Below are positions 12,017 through 24,599 of a stretch of 64,000 bases of DNA, piece after piece. How positions within the stretch are numbered: the first letter of the stretch is position 1; each line of letters opens with the position of its first letter. Position numbers and translations under genes: made by a program. The notes beneath the pieces were generated by a model. It was not told the origin of the DNA, did not search any database, and saw only the letters and a list, made by a program, of their open reading frames with translations. The stretch covers positions 1-64,000 of the forward strand of contig WACJ01000187.1 in assembly GCA_008973525.1 (NCBI GenBank), in the 5' to 3' direction. Origin of the DNA: Stenopsyche tienmushanensis (Eukaryota; Arthropoda; Insecta; Trichoptera; Stenopsychidae).

Positions 12017-13360
12017 TTAATTCGTTTCTGTTTTAGTGTCTCTTTTGAAATGTCCAAAAGTTACACCGCCGCCTGCCGTGGGATACATCTGATTTGGCAG
12101 AAAGCCTCTTTCAAAATTTTTGGCTGGGAATCCTCGAGAATAAGCGATAGTATCGTATGTCGATAGAGGTTCTTTGCTTAAACCTCGTTTTAAGTATTCG
12201 ATTTGAATCGAAGACGGAATGTATGATTCCAATAATGAATTTGGTTTGCGGTGTACAAATTGACCGTATTTGAATTGATCGTGTATGGAATTTGTTACTG
12301 CGGGTGAAGGTTTATATTGAGATTGTACAATGTTGTTTCCTTTATTTGATTGTTCCGAATGGTCTTGGACGAGATTTCCTGAAATATGAGAATACACTGG
12401 CCGCGATACTGCGTGTGCATATTGAGGCAATACCTTTGGTGCTCGGTCATTTTGAAGAAGACTTGACGGACGGCTTGGAATTGGTGTGGGATGAGCTATC
12501 TGAAATTTACTTTGAACCGGCGATTGAACATATTTTATTTGTTGTTCGTGTGGTACGGCACTTGTATAGGCTTGCTGCTCATAATTGATATAATTTTGAA
12601 TGTATTTTGGTTGTTTATCTTGTTCTTGCGGAACCGCTTCATGTTGGCTTTGATATTGACTTGAAAGAAGATATCCTGGTATTTGTTCTACATGTATTAT
12701 TTGTTGGAGCGGATTTTGAACTGCAGCGTAATTAGTATGAGGGTTGTAATTTTGAGTGGTTTGGCTACTTGGTTCTTGTTGCTCGCTTTCTGAATATTGG
12801 TGCTTCGTTTGAACATAAGCAGTGTTATCATCTTGGGATGCTTGAACCGTTGGATAATAATAAGCGGGGACTTGTAGTGCCTGTTGATATTGGTTACTAT
12901 AAGTCGTTATATGATTACTCGGTGAGGGATCATAATGTTGCACGTAAACTAATTGCATAGGCATTACTGCAGCATAATTAGATATGGACGGATCTACGGC
13001 CACATTTTGCTCTAGACTATTTTGATAATTAGGATCATATTTTTCTGGCTGTGCGCTATTTTCTTGTCCTCTGTTAATTTCTACATACTGTTGACCAGCT
13101 GAATGATAATTATTGTTTCCTGTTGTATATACATATGCAGGGGAATCCTGCTGATTCGTTTCTTCGACGTCATATTGATGAGTATTTTGCTGTTGGTTAT
13201 AATCTTGTTCGGGTGATTGAGAATACGCATTATTATTTACATTCTGCTTTGCCCTCTCACTTTTTAAATTGTCCAGTTCTATATCTTCAAGCTCTATCTT
13301 TTTATCGTTTGCATCAACGCGATACAATAATGAGATGCATAAAATCGCTGCATATATGAT
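12017..13360 (-). CDS. secreted Gln/Tyr/Asn-rich protein, cuticle-type, exon 2 onward
   Basis: A long exon opens after an acceptor (TTTTTCAG) ending at 13361 and encodes about 447 residues to a TAA stop. It starts with a hydrophobic stretch, IIYAAILCISLLYRVDAND, which reads as the core and cleavage region of a signal peptide whose Met lies in an upstream exon. The mature part is low-complexity: Q, Y, N, S and P dominate, with many YxQ, NYxA and QQ words. Near the C-terminus are basic/Arg-Gly words (EYLKRGLSKE, AYSRGF, FERGF) and a Gly cluster, TAGGGVTFGHFKRD. This resembles insect low-complexity cuticular or eggshell proteins, but there is no chitin-binding RR motif or other named domain. I could not find the first exon with certainty. 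It has the same style as the gene at 53933-55033. Confidence 0.78.
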   Translation of the reverse strand: MIYAAILCISLLYRVDANDKKIELEDIELDNLKSERAKQNVNNNAYSQSPEQDYNQQQNTHQYDVEETNQQDSPAYVYTTGNNNYHSAGQQYVEINRGQENSAQPEKYDPNYQNSLEQNVAVDPSISNYAAVMPMQLVYVQHYDPSPSNHITTYSNQYQQALQVPAYYYPTVQASQDDNTAYVQTKHQYSESEQQEPSSQTTQNYNPHTNYAAVQNPLQQIIHVEQIPGYLLSSQYQSQHEAVPQEQDKQPKYIQNYINYEQQAYTSAVPHEQQIKYVQSPVQSKFQIAHPTPIPSRPSSLLQNDRAPKVLPQYAHAVSRPVYSHISGNLVQDHSEQSNKGNNIVQSQYKPSPAVTNSIHDQFKYGQFVHRKPNSLLESYIPSSIQIEYLKRGLSKEPLSTYDTIAYSRGFPAKNFERGFLPNQMYPTAGGGVTFGHFKRDTKTETN

Positions 13361-13649
13361 CTGAAAAATTAATACAATTATTTTTCACATATAATATTTT
13401 TATTACGTTAAAAATAGAAGAATTTATTGCTTTAAATAATCAAATTTCGTTGTTGTAAACTATTTTATTTACTATCCTATTTAATTATTTCATTAACAAA
13501 TTATTATTGCTTTGGATGAGAAAGCATTGAACTTTGTCAAGAAAAGTGAAGATTTCAAAGAGAACAGGTAATGCTGGTGCTCTGTATAAATAATAAAAAA
13601 ACTGGTCTAAACTATGTGAAAGAATGAAAGTGGTCGTCAAATGGACACT

Positions 13650-13659
13650 CTATATATAA
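13650..13659 (-). promoter_or_regulatory. candidate TATA box of the Gln/Tyr-rich gene
   Basis: The minus strand reads GTTATATATAGAG here, with an initiator-like TTTCATTC about 25-30 bases downstream. It is the best TATA-like word upstream of the signal-peptide exon, about 290 bp away, which leaves room for a small first exon and intron. No in-frame ATG plus donor was confirmed in between, so the assignment is tentative. Confidence 0.35.
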
Positions 13660-13660
13660 C

Positions 13661-16384
13661 ACATGATTAAGTGGCTTGCTGTTAAAGTAACGTTATCTTA
13701 TAAGAGATTGTAACTATCTTAAATATTTAAAATAAAAACTATAATATAATGATGTAAACCGTTTTTTAAATGATTTATTATGTTTTTTATTTAGTTTCAA
13801 CTGCATTTTCTTTCTGTCCCTCGTAATATTAGTTGATAAACTTGAATCAAATATAATTTAGCAGTAAAAGTTATTTTATTACATCTACTAGCGTGCTTTA
13901 CAAACAGTAATCATATGTGGATACCAGAGAATAGTAAGAGAAAGGTAAACAGAAAAAAAATCAATCAATGAATTAACAAATTCTGTTGATGTTCATAATT
14001 ACACTGCCTGTAATTATTGTGTTCATTTGATCAACTGTTGCTAATGATAGTAACGACTCACAAAATATTAGTTGTACAAAATTTCTCTCATTTTTAGAAG
14101 AACTAACTCGGCAAGTATCAATTAGCCAAGGAATGCTTATATGATCAAATTAGCATATGATAAGTGAGTTCATTGGAAAGTAGATTAAGTCATGTTTTCT
14201 TTTCTGATGATATTTGAACTCACTTCCAACTTATTGTAATTTGTTTCCCCTCTTCATAATGAATTCAATGAAAATGTATTACAAACTATCTTTTGAAATG
14301 TCAATCAATTGCTCTGAAGCTGATCAGAGCTAGGGATTAGGCACGAAGAATAAATGCGACGTATTTAAAGCAGTCGGTAGTCATTCAATAGAAAATTTGA
14401 TCACGACCTCAATTTGAGATCAATCACTTTAGAAGACTACCATATTTGATGTCTCGTTTGGCAAGTTTACTGCTTCAAACAACAATGCAAAAAAGCCCTC
14501 TTGAAACGAAAGTCCTCCATCACAAACAATGGATTATTAGCATTTAGAAACTGTATTCTATCGTTATTGATGGCATTATTATCATTGCATAAATAGATTC
14601 TTGTTATGAAATTTTGCTTGTCAACATTGTTGAACCCATTATGAAAAGCGACTTTCTTGAAGATATTTTTTTTATTCTTTGCGTATGCAGATTATGATGA
14701 GGAACGAATAAAAAGACGAATGTAAAATTACACTTTAATGATTTCTTCATATTTAAGGCCTAATTGAACGCATTTAATGCATGCCACTTAAAATTACTAT
14801 GCAACGTTTTATGCAACTACGATGTAATTCGAGAATACTTGTTTAAATTTCATGTTTATTTAAATTAATTTTTGTACATTACTACGTAAAAATTAAAAAT
14901 ATTTTGTATGACGTTGATTTTGGCTTGAATTTTAAAAGGTTATGAGGGAGTAATGGTGAACGTCAAATTTTAAATCTGTATTTTTTTATATTTTGGCCAT
15001 AACAGATTTTTAAAAATGTATTACATATTTATAAAACAAGTGCAATTTAATATTTTCATAAAAATTAAAAAGGGAAATTATAAATGCGAGTGTTTACTCA
15101 TGATATTTATCTGCATGCGATTTAATTGAATTATCTTGACAGCCGTGATAAGTTGAACTTCTTTATGGTGAAAGGCGAAAGGGTTTCAAGAATACTCAAA
15201 GATTATTTTAACAATGTATGCATGTTAAATTAAGTCAAATTTGCTCTGAGCCTGTAATATATGTTAATTGATTTATATTTTCAAGAAAATCGTGATCAGA
15301 AATAAAATAATCACGAAGAGCTCCATTTTAATTGCACCATTAACAGCATTGAGTTTGCAATATATTATGCGTATATTGAGCATTTTTTTACTTTCATTCA
15401 ATGCTCTTATTATAATTTCGTTTGAACTATTATGATTTCTAGGAAATTCGAATTATTTTTGTTAATACACAGTGACTTTCTACTCGATAACAAAATGCGC
15501 TCGTGATTAAGTTCTTAGACAAACACCGTTCATAGAGCTTAATAAAAATAAAGCAATGTCCATACACACTTACTTGACGAGACAAATTGTTTATTTTATA
15601 GTATCCGAGACATTCTAATTTAAAGACTGGGATAAATTGGATTAAATTGGGCGTTTAAATTGCCCTCATCATCATTAGAGATCCCGTGACCTTACAGAGC
15701 CATAGATCTTTTTTTTTGCTACGGCGATTCGTGACTTTCGTGTGGTCTGTGAGCTTTGATAAAAATCAATCGAAAAACAGCTCTAAATGAGAAAATTATA
15801 TCACAGTGTTGATTCTTCGCCGGAGCAGAGGTCATTCCCTTAGAAAAGCAATTTCGTAACTCATTTTGTGCGGGCCACAGCGGCATAATGCAAGAAGCGC
15901 TCATATTCAGCACTCAAACACATAATTAGTTGATGTTTACAATTTATAATTTCTTATTAAAGATATGAAAAATAATTCCATATACGGTTGCCTCATCCAT
16001 TTAAATTATGAGTTCGTTACGTCCTACGTCGGAAGCATGAGTATGAAAAGCTCAACGTATAATCATTTACGAATTAATGCTTGCGATTCAATACACGCCT
16101 TCATAAATGAGCAAAAAGTACTTCAAAAGACTGTATTTTAGTGTCGCACAGTTGTAAGAAATATTTCATGAATGTTTAAATTTGCAATGCACCGAAATGG
16201 AAAGGTATGTATGCACTGACAAAAGTTAGCAAAACATCTTTTTTAACATACTATAATTATTTATTACCTTAAATTATGATTTTTCCCTTTTGTGAATAGA
16301 AATTCCAACGAATATAATTAACATTTTCGTATAATATCCATAAACAGTTAATTGTAGAAATATTTTACAATATCTGTCCAAGTA
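13661..16384. other. AT-rich spacer
   Basis: No coding frame with codon bias, no recognisable transposase and no clear repeat boundary. A 64-codon open frame at 15719-15913 (-) has no family resemblance and is treated as chance. Confidence 0.5.
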
Positions 16385-17200
16385 CACTTAAACCTTTTTT
16401 GTGCGGTAGATGCGTTCCCCGGAAATCGCACAAAAAAAGCTATGACTTACATAGAAAAATTGAAGATGCGTTACATGGATTTTAATAACCGCATAACTTT
16501 GAAAGAGCTATATAAAATATATCCAAAATCGCATAAAAAAAGTTAGTGAAAAACAGGAAAACAATAAGACAATTAAAAAATAACATTTAAAGGATGTCTT
16601 GCATCATTGGTAAAATTTTAAGAATGTCTGACATCTGGCATCTCAAATACCAGAAATCCACTAGAGAAATAATAATTATTTTAATTACAAAATATCATCG
16701 CTGTATGATAATTTTCGTTGCGATTTTCGATATGACTCAAAATCTTTAAAAAAAATATCACAAAATGGCGACTGTTTAAAAAAAATTCAGTCAAGTCATT
16801 TTTTGGTCACAGATTTTTTATTTTTTTAAATAGTTATAAACATAAATTTTGATATGCATCTGGTAGGAATAATAGAGGGTTTTATTGAAAAGGTTTGTAC
16901 CTAGTTTGAAGTTAATTAATTAATTAAAACTTGAGATATCACGTCAATCGTGTTGAAAAATATAGTTTCGAGAAAAACGCGTTAAAAAATTTCATTATGA
17001 TTCCAAGTTGCTGCGTCACTAAAATAGCTATAACTCTGTAAGTAGTTGGAAATTCTTTTGGAGAATGTGTTTGATGATTTATTTCCTATTTTATCCAAAA
17101 TATCTTTAAACGTACTTTTATGAAATAAAAAAAATGCTTTAAAAAACCGCATAACTTGGAAATCGCACAAAAAAAGTCGCACAAAAAGAGGTTTGAGTGT
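16385..17200. mobile_element. 816-bp TA-flanked inverted-repeat element
   Basis: The left end CACTTAAACCTTTTTTGTGC and the right end GCACAAAAAGAGGTTTGAGTG are inverted copies, with TA immediately outside each (16383-16384 and 17201-17202), as for Tc1/mariner-superfamily elements. Just inside each end is a direct-repeated word GGAAATCGCACAAAAAAAG. The body has no transposase. A second, internally deleted copy lies at 43498-44070, sharing CCGCATAACTTTGAA and the ATATAAAATATATCCAAAAT block. Confidence 0.82.
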
Positions 17201-17202
17201 AT

Positions 17203-17636
17203 AAGGATCAAAAACATTTCACCAAGTCAAGTGCTACCAATTTACCTATAGCATCTGTCAATTTTCAATATATTCATTATGTATAATAATTACGAATCAT
17301 AGCTGAAAATATTGAATGAATTACTCGAAATTTTAAATATTTTTTATTTGCCTATCTATCTTTTTATTTGCAATCGATGTTATACCAAATCAGAAAAAAA
17401 TCTTCTTGACTAAAAAACATGATGACATCAATGGTATAGTTTAAAATAGGCGGCCGTAAATAGAACGGAAGAAAAAATTGCTTTTTGAGGTGATTAAAAT
17501 ATTAAAAAAAGGATGTTATACTGGATTTTCTGCTTATTAATCGTCATTAGTGGATGTTAATTTTGACACATAGCTGAATGGATGACCATGTATCTATTAT
17601 AAAAACAATTATAATGGCATGTGTGAGATGATACTA
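17203..17636. other. AT-rich spacer between two elements
   Basis: Nothing with coding character or a recognisable repeat was seen. Confidence 0.4.
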
Positions 17637-17640
17637 TTAA

Positions 17641-17827
17641 CACTATCGTGGCCGCATCAAAGGATCAGACCATTGAATTCAAATAGATGTAGCATCTACA
17701 GTTGCAGATATAAAAAATCATTCACCATATTCATTACTGATGTATATGAACGGTCGGCGCGATAATGATGCGTATGTGGCATCATGCCCGTGATGATGCA
17801 ACATATGCATCACCGGCCACGAGAGTG
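17641..17827. mobile_element. TTAA-flanked inverted-repeat element
   Basis: TTAA at 17637-17640 and 17828-17831 flank a 187-bp body. Left end CACTATCGTGGCCG and the reverse complement of the right end CACTCTCGTGGCCG match at 13 of 14 positions. The right half holds ATGATGC/GCATCAT words in opposite orientations that can fold back. Similar words occur in the TTAA element at 24452-24553. Confidence 0.82.
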
Positions 17828-17831
17828 TTAA

Positions 17832-20800
17832 GGACTTCAATGTTTAATTTTCCCGTGCAATTATTTAAGATTCATAAATATTTTTTTTTAATTTCACACA
17901 AAGACAATCAAATACGAAAAACAATCAACATTTTTTCAGTCAATCAATATAGTTGACTGTGATGATCGTGTTTAAGAAAAATATCAAGTTTCTTGGAAAA
18001 TTAACGAGATATTTCAATCAATTTTCTATGCAAATATTTTATACCTACTTTTATGGTGAAAACATAATTCGATATACAAAATTTACGTACATCATTTCAG
18101 TTACACTGCGAGATATTGATATTCTTCAAAAGTCATTAAAATCATTGGTTTTGCTATTAATTTTTCATCATAGTTCTTATGAATATTACTCGACTCTCAA
18201 ATATTATGCCAAACAGTGAATATTGTCAAAAAATCTATGATTATAACACTTTGACGCACACAGCCGTCAAATCCCGTCATGCGTCAGCAGATAATACTTG
18301 CTTTTTGCTGCAGATAAGTCTATGCATACTGTCTTTGTGGACACTTCAAATCTGTTCTCACATCGACGAAACTCAGCAAAACGAAAACAAAGTTAAACGG
18401 CTCAAAAACTCTCAAGATGATATGAGTTTGACACTTTCCCATAATGGAAATTGAAGAGGGCCTAATCCAGCAATGGATTGCATATGGTTGCACTATTATG
18501 ACGGCGATATATGATGTATATAATACGATTGCAATCCTTCAATGCACATCCTGCAATGCGTTGATTGGCATTAAATGATAATGCCTCAAAAGCATTACAT
18601 TTTAAAATATTTCGAGCCGTTTGACGATGTAATGATTCTTGGTATAATTGGATGCATAAATCACATACTGTCTTGCAGTTGCAACTTACAAAATTGACGA
18701 TGCGTGCTAAAGAGGTACTCTCATTACGTTTACGATTGCATACCATTAATACGTTTTCTCTGATTTCGTAATTTGGAAAAAGAACACCGAAAAAAATTCT
18801 TCAACAAGCCTTCTTTGCTTGTCATAAAGCCAACCGCCAAGAACTTTTTGCAGTGCATCTGTTATAAAATTAAGCTTTTTTCTTCGATGAACTTTCTCCT
18901 CCTGTACCGTTATCGTTGTGAATTTATTTATTACGAGCGATCTATTTTATTAGTGTAAAAAGACAGCGCAACCGTGCGGAAATCAAAGAATCCGAGTTAA
19001 TATTTTTAACGATCACATAGGCTTGAAATAATGAAAAAATTGATGAATAAATAAACGATTTACGCAATGGAAATAAATGATCATGTTGCATGCTAGACAA
19101 ATTCGTTTTGTTATATTTTGGTTTGGCGTCTTGGTCTTAACGCGTTTTTTGTGCCCTTTCGTTCGACGGCGTCGAGTGAAAACGTCCGTTAATTGAATAG
19201 CGCTTATCTTTGCGCCAAATTAAAATTAAAAATGGCAATTAATATCCGATTTTTTACGACAATGCAAATCGCACACAAAAGTCTCCGGCGCGTTATTCCC
19301 AACCGCAATTTATTATGTCCGAATTTACACCATGACGGTCGTTATTCCATTTGCGTAGACAATGCAAATTTTTTGACAATCGTGTTTTCTCCTTTCGCCA
19401 TAAACATACACATTTATTTCGAACGGAACACATAATGCACACCTTTGCCATGGACGTTCATCATTCAGCGGTATACTTTGCGTCGAAGAAATGCCCTCTT
19501 AACGACGTTAATAATTAAGAATGGCCCTGTTGACATAATGGCGCGAAAGAAAAACATTTTACTGCGACTCTTACAATTTTCGACGATGGCTTCTTTAGAA
19601 TTCGGCGACAATGACGATAAGCATTCCTTGTCATAAAAGAGAAGCTTTTGAAACTTAATAGTATTGCATACAAAAGAAATAAAAATAATTACATTGGAAA
19701 GAATTGAAGTAAATATTTTTTATTATTAAATTGTGCATATTTTTAAATTTAAAAATATTTTATTATTTTAATTAATATCATTATTTAAATTTTAAATGTC
19801 ATTAAATAAATACTCACATTTTTAGTTAACATCGTCGAAACTCGTATTCACAATCGTATTTAAATTCAAATATAAAGTCTTTTTATATATCACTGTATTA
19901 AAAAGGTTATAACTGATTTTTAAATGTTTCAAAACTTTTTGATGTTGGCAACACTGCGTCCACGTCTGCGCGTCATCCGCTGCGCGCGAAACTTTATCTG
20001 TCAAAATTTGAATGCCGGTTTTGCGTTACTCCAGATGTTGGATAAGCGATAGTATATTGTCCAGCGGTCAGCAGTGAAATGGTCAGTCGCTGGGGAAGGT
20101 TGTATCGTTAAATACGGCCACTGACAGCCTAACATTGCGATACTTAGGGAAGGTATAAGCTTGCTGTCACTGCTCATCGTCAGGGGTATTCAACCGACAA
20201 TTTGGAGCACACCTATTATTATGTCATAATACAAAACGATTTATATTTATGTCTACATTGACATAGATTAAATCTGATTTCTTGGATCTGAAAAAGTGAA
20301 ATAAATTCGACTGAATTTGTAACGTTTATTAAAATATTACATACCAAAAAATATTCTGAAAGCTCAATCAAATGAAAAACCACCTCTTTAAAAAAATCTC
20401 CTATGGATTTGCTTTAATCTGATCACAGATATGGCATCTTATAAAAATAATAATATGCATAACCGACAATAAGTTTGGAAACGCCTAGCATATTCTCGAA
20501 TTCTATATAAAATCGTTACAAATCATTTATTTTGTTCTCATTTTAAATGTTAGAACCATTCTACTCGACAATATATCACCATAAGCACTTGAATCTTGTA
20601 TTTTGTATCATTATTTATATCTCTATACACTACTAAATTAATGCTTTTCAACAGTATCAACACGTGGCAAGTATCTAGTAGATAGTCCCAAAAGTACCCA
20701 ACCTGACGTATAGATGCCGATTAATATTGTAAAAAATACTATGATAGAAAATGTCTAGACGATACGTTGCATTCGTGTTCATACAGATCATAGAAAATAT

Positions 20801-21437
20801 CATAAAAATCCCTAAACGAGGATGGAGTGGCTTCTATGGAGTGGAAGGTTTGTATGTTCAATCGGTCCGCTTTTCAGATCATTGATATGAATGAGGGCCT
20901 CGTGATCAGATGCCTTAACATGTCTACAGAACAATTACAATACTCTCATTATGAAACGAAGTTGTCTGAAGAAGACTGATCGGGTGGGTTGTTTAAATTT
21001 TACAATCGGTCAAAAATATTGTTGTCTTTATTTTATTGCGCGCTTATACCAGCCAATGTTTAGGTGATAACGAAGAAACGAGGGATTAGACAACTTAGTT
21101 TATATTTTAAAAAAACGGACAGAATCAATCAGTGTTGGTTCATGTTAAGTAGAATAGTCGAATAAAATAATAACCATATGCATCTCTCGACCGGGTCGGT
21201 ATTCTGCGTTTTGCGCCCCAAGCCCATGCGAGGCCGTTGCGCCCATGGCGGGCGCCTGCTTTGCCACGCATTTGTTACGGCCCTGCTTTTGAATCAGAAA
21301 AATTGCAAAAAAAATGAAAATTTTAATCAAGATAGTGCATTATATCATTAAAAGACATTCAGGAGACTGAGACTTTGAAATCTACTACAGATGCTAAGGA
21401 TAACTTCAATATATTATACTTACAGCTCTTCCAGAAT
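17832..21437. other. spacer with a less AT-rich block at 19090-19640
   Basis: No host gene recognised. The block at about 19090-19640 is less AT-rich than its surroundings and contains two copies of ACAATGCAAAT (near 19260 and 19361), each holding the POU octamer ATGCAAAT, and a TCGACGGCGTCGA near-palindrome near 19164. Two overlapping open frames there (80 and 63 codons, +) match no family I know. The segment 20970-21065 recurs inverted at about 24690-24775. Confidence 0.4.
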
Positions 21438-21735
21438 GTGATTATATGGGGTCGTTTTGAAGATGAAAAGATCAGGGATCTAATAAAAATCGACAGAAAA
21501 TTAAATAAACAGGATAAATTAAATATCCTGCAAGAAAATACATTCCTGTAAGATGATGATCCCAAACACATTTCAAAACTCTGTATCAGAAAGAACAACC
21601 TGATATTAAAAAAAGGACCTCACAATTCCAAGACTTGTCTCCAATTGAGTTAGATCAAATGATAGATCAAAAAGTGAAAAATCGCCAGTCTACTTGTGAC
21701 AATATATTCAAACAGTCCACTGCAGAGCTAGGACC
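21438..21735 (+). pseudogene. Tc1-type transposase relic
   Basis: The frame from 21438 reads VIIWGRFEDEKIRDLIKIDR, then ILQENTFL, a stop, and DDDPKHISKL; after a frameshift it continues SQFQDLSPIELDQMIDQKVKNRQ. These blocks match Tc1-family DDE transposases in order: the V-W-G segment, the D-N/D-DPKH block with the second catalytic Asp, and the SPDLNPIE block with the third acidic residue. Stops and a frameshift show it is dead, and the N-terminal HTH part and both inverted repeats were not found. Confidence 0.78.
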
Positions 21736-22125
21736 TCTTCAATATCCATTCACAGGAAGGGGTTACATCCAATTCTTCTGTGTTATACATTCACCTCCTC
21801 ATTCGCTCGATATTGAAGGTAGCTTGACTTCCGAATTTCATTTAGATCGCTCACCCAGCGGGCCACCTGGATGAACGTGTCGAAGGGCGTTTTCGCGACC
21901 GTCTCGATAAGGAGTGTTGGAAAATTGTAAAGACTGAGTGGTTTTTATCAGGATTTAGTGAAAAGCTACTCTAGACAACTTTGTTGATTTTACTGAAAAG
22001 AACTTTCTGGAGTACAAAGAGTCTTGTCCCTCCTTTCCTCGCAAAGGCGCTGCCGAGCTAGGGTGAAGTCCTGCGTGACGCAAAAATGAATCTCAGATTC
22101 GCTCCTACGCCAACTGACGGTGTAA

Positions 22126-22155
22126 ATGTTGTAATAATGAGAATTATTACAACAT
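22126..22155. repeat. perfect 13-bp hairpin with 4-nt loop
   Basis: ATGTTGTAATAAT, loop GAGA, then ATTATTACAACAT. It lies about 390 bp past the Tc1 relic. It is too short for an insect pre-miRNA and may be a transposon end. Confidence 0.8.
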
Positions 22156-23691
22156 GACTATATACATTGATGGAGTTTTTTAATATCTTATTGTTAATTA
22201 AATATAAATAAGGATAAAGGTATAAGTTCAAATTAATTTTGCCCTTTAAAAACCAAGAACTCGATCGAAAGCCCGTTGTTTTCTAACGTTTCAAATAATT
22301 AAAATCATATCTAAATTGATATATATACTATCGAATATCGATATGAAATACAATAGATACGAGGTTTCGGAATTTCATGTGGTGTACCAAATACATATCA
22401 TGGTACGGAGAAGGTTAGGGAAGATATTTTTAACATTGTACATTTATGTATATATATATTTAATATTCATCATTTGATGAGAAATACTAAGGTTTTTCGT
22501 AAAATTCTAAGCGTTTCCAAACTCGCGCACATTGGATACATACAAACTCTGCAAATTATATTAAGACAATATTCAAATTTGTCCCCTTCAAAAAACTGTT
22601 TTTTGTCTCTTTTTTATCACAGTATATTCTTTGTATTATTTGAAACAAATGCAAAAACTTGTTATGTCAGTCTCAATACTGCAATTTGATGTTTATCTTT
22701 TTTTTTTAATATCCTTTTTGTTCAAACTTGCATATATGTCAGCAGCAACAATATTTAATTAAGATGTTATATAAAATCATCCATAACGTTCGTTTTAAAT
22801 GACAATCGAATTTCTTGAAATATTTATAAAAAGTTTAAAATTGATGATGAATGTGAGGACCGAACGTCGTTTTCTTCAATATTTCAAATTCTTCAAATTG
22901 ATATATGTGGTTGGTATATTTTTTAAATACCCTTTTGCAGAAAATTTGCATCGAGATACGGCTCAAGATACACATGTTTTTATTGGTATTAAAGAGTTGA
23001 AAATGTATTATTTATTGTTATTAATTCAATATATTAAATTTGTAAACAGTTTACATAATGAGAATTGATCAAGGAATGAAAGCAAATAGATTAAATAAAT
23101 AAACAAGGAAATTGACTTCCACATGAATTATTGCTAATCGCACCAGATGATCGAAGATCTTTTCATAAAATATTTAAAATGGTGTTGAAAAATTATCCAA
23201 ATTTTAAAAATTCTTTTCTAAATTGGATTTAGTCTTTTATCATCAGTATTTAACTAATTTATTGTCAGAATATTAAATGTTTAATGCAAAACTCTTACAC
23301 TTGCTTTATTCATCGTTATATAATCACATGATGGTGGCCGCAGAATTCCGCAATGATAACAACACAGTTTCCCGTTGGGTTCTGTTTCGTTTTAAACTCG
23401 TCGAACTGGAAAGGTGGATCTCCAAAAGAGAAAGCCTTCCCATCCTCGAATTCCAAGGACATGTGTATGACATAAGGGATCCATCTTCGCGAATATAGTA
23501 GCGGTTTTAAGACATACTTGCGAGTAAAGTAATGTCTGAATTCCACGTAACTTATACAGTCCTTTTCAATAAAATCGTAATTTTATAACTCATCCGTAAT
23601 ATTATAACTTAACTTCACTAACCGGTTCGATAGAGCCCTATACTAATAAATCAAAATCATTCTGATGATAATGAATTTTTTGAAAAACATT
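22156..23691. repeat. spacer; segment at 22320-22410 shared with 49250-49345
   Basis: The words ATCGATATGAAATACAATA and GTACCAAATACATA around 22335-22400 recur with substitutions at 49280-49340, marking a dispersed repeat. Open frames at 23277-23546 on both strands have no recognisable product. Confidence 0.5.
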
Positions 23692-23817
23692 TGTAGTGTG
23701 GGCAAGATAACATCCCCATGCAATAGTCGTCGGTTGGCCTTGTCTGCGGGAGGAGGTCCTTCTCGCAGCCAGATCTCTTTTTCTAGTGCTGAATAAAAAG
23801 TTACCTAGAGAAATATG
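23692..23817 (+). mobile_element. LTR-like fragment, copy 1 (internally deleted)
   Basis: Starts TGTAGTGTGGGCAAGATAAC, then jumps to GTCGTCGGTTGGCCTTG and GCAGCCAGATCTC, ending in GAATAAAAAGTTACCTAGAG. The same start, middle and end occur in fuller copies at 31368 and 47312. A TGT start, an internal AATAAA-type signal and lack of coding suggest an LTR, but no matching internal retrotransposon region was found. Confidence 0.5.
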
Positions 23818-23825
23818 AATAAATC

Positions 23826-23942
23826 AGGACTTCGAACCAGAACAAAACCCTTATTTTTTAATGAAATGAAATGAAAACCTAGGCTGCTAGGAATGTAACT
23901 GAAACAAAAACCGAAATGAAAAAATAGCGATTCGAAGCCCTG
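23826..23942. mobile_element. 117-bp hAT-type MITE
   Basis: Ends CAGGACTTCGAACC and GATTCGAAGCCCTG are near-perfect inverted repeats of hAT type. The flanking 8 bases are GAATAAAT (23818-23825) and AAATAAAT (23943-23950), 7 of 8 matching, as expected of a hAT target duplication. It sits directly against the 3' end of the LTR-like fragment. The interior is rich in CCGAAA/GAAACC words. Confidence 0.8.
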
Positions 23943-24451
23943 AAATAAATACACCAATTGATATTATATATTATATAATACCAAAAGTTTCATCTTATGG
24001 CCAAATTTCAAAAAAAAAAAATCTTTGTATTCGTGCTACATCTGCAATGCTGCATCAACTGTAGCTGAGAATACACCCCCGAGCTTCAAAAAAGGTGGTC
24101 TTTCAATTCAGAGATAAGACAAGACCAATTGAAGGATATAACGGATTGTAATTACGATATAATGGCTTGGAAGAGAAAACGAATAGCTCAAGGAAGATGC
24201 GTGACTCTTGATCAAATCGAATCAGACAAACAATTATCGGAAATCCAAGTAGAACTTCATGGATAATTCTTCAAAGAAACCCCCAGACAACCAGTTGAAT
24301 TTAATATACATTTTAAAACCAAAATAATAGTTTTTTCGTGGTATTTTATTCAGTATTTATTAAAATCTCTTATATACAAATCGAATAAATAATTGATTAG
24401 ATAATAATTGGTTAGATATCTGTTATGCTGTGCTTGTATAATTCAATTTAA

Positions 24452-24553
24452 CACATTCCCACCGGGTAGGGCATAGAATTGTCTTTCGCCTGTCGCGGCG
24501 CGATGCTGATGATGCCCGAATGATGCAAATATGCGTAACCCGATAGTAATGTG
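24452..24553. mobile_element. TTAA-flanked inverted-repeat element, 102 bp
   Basis: TTAA at 24448-24451 and 24554-24557. Left end CACATTCCCACCGGGT against the reverse complement of the right end CACATTACTATCGGGT: 13 of 16 match. The interior has ATGATGC words like those of the element at 17641-17827, so the two may be related. Confidence 0.72.
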
Positions 24554-24599
24554 TTAACATCAGCCACCCTCAGAACGTACCTGTCCAGCGTACGTAAAA

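Noticed and set aside
12292..13359. Several plus-strand frames of 63-98 codons
   Set aside because: Antisense to the Gln/Tyr-rich exon, with no domain content.
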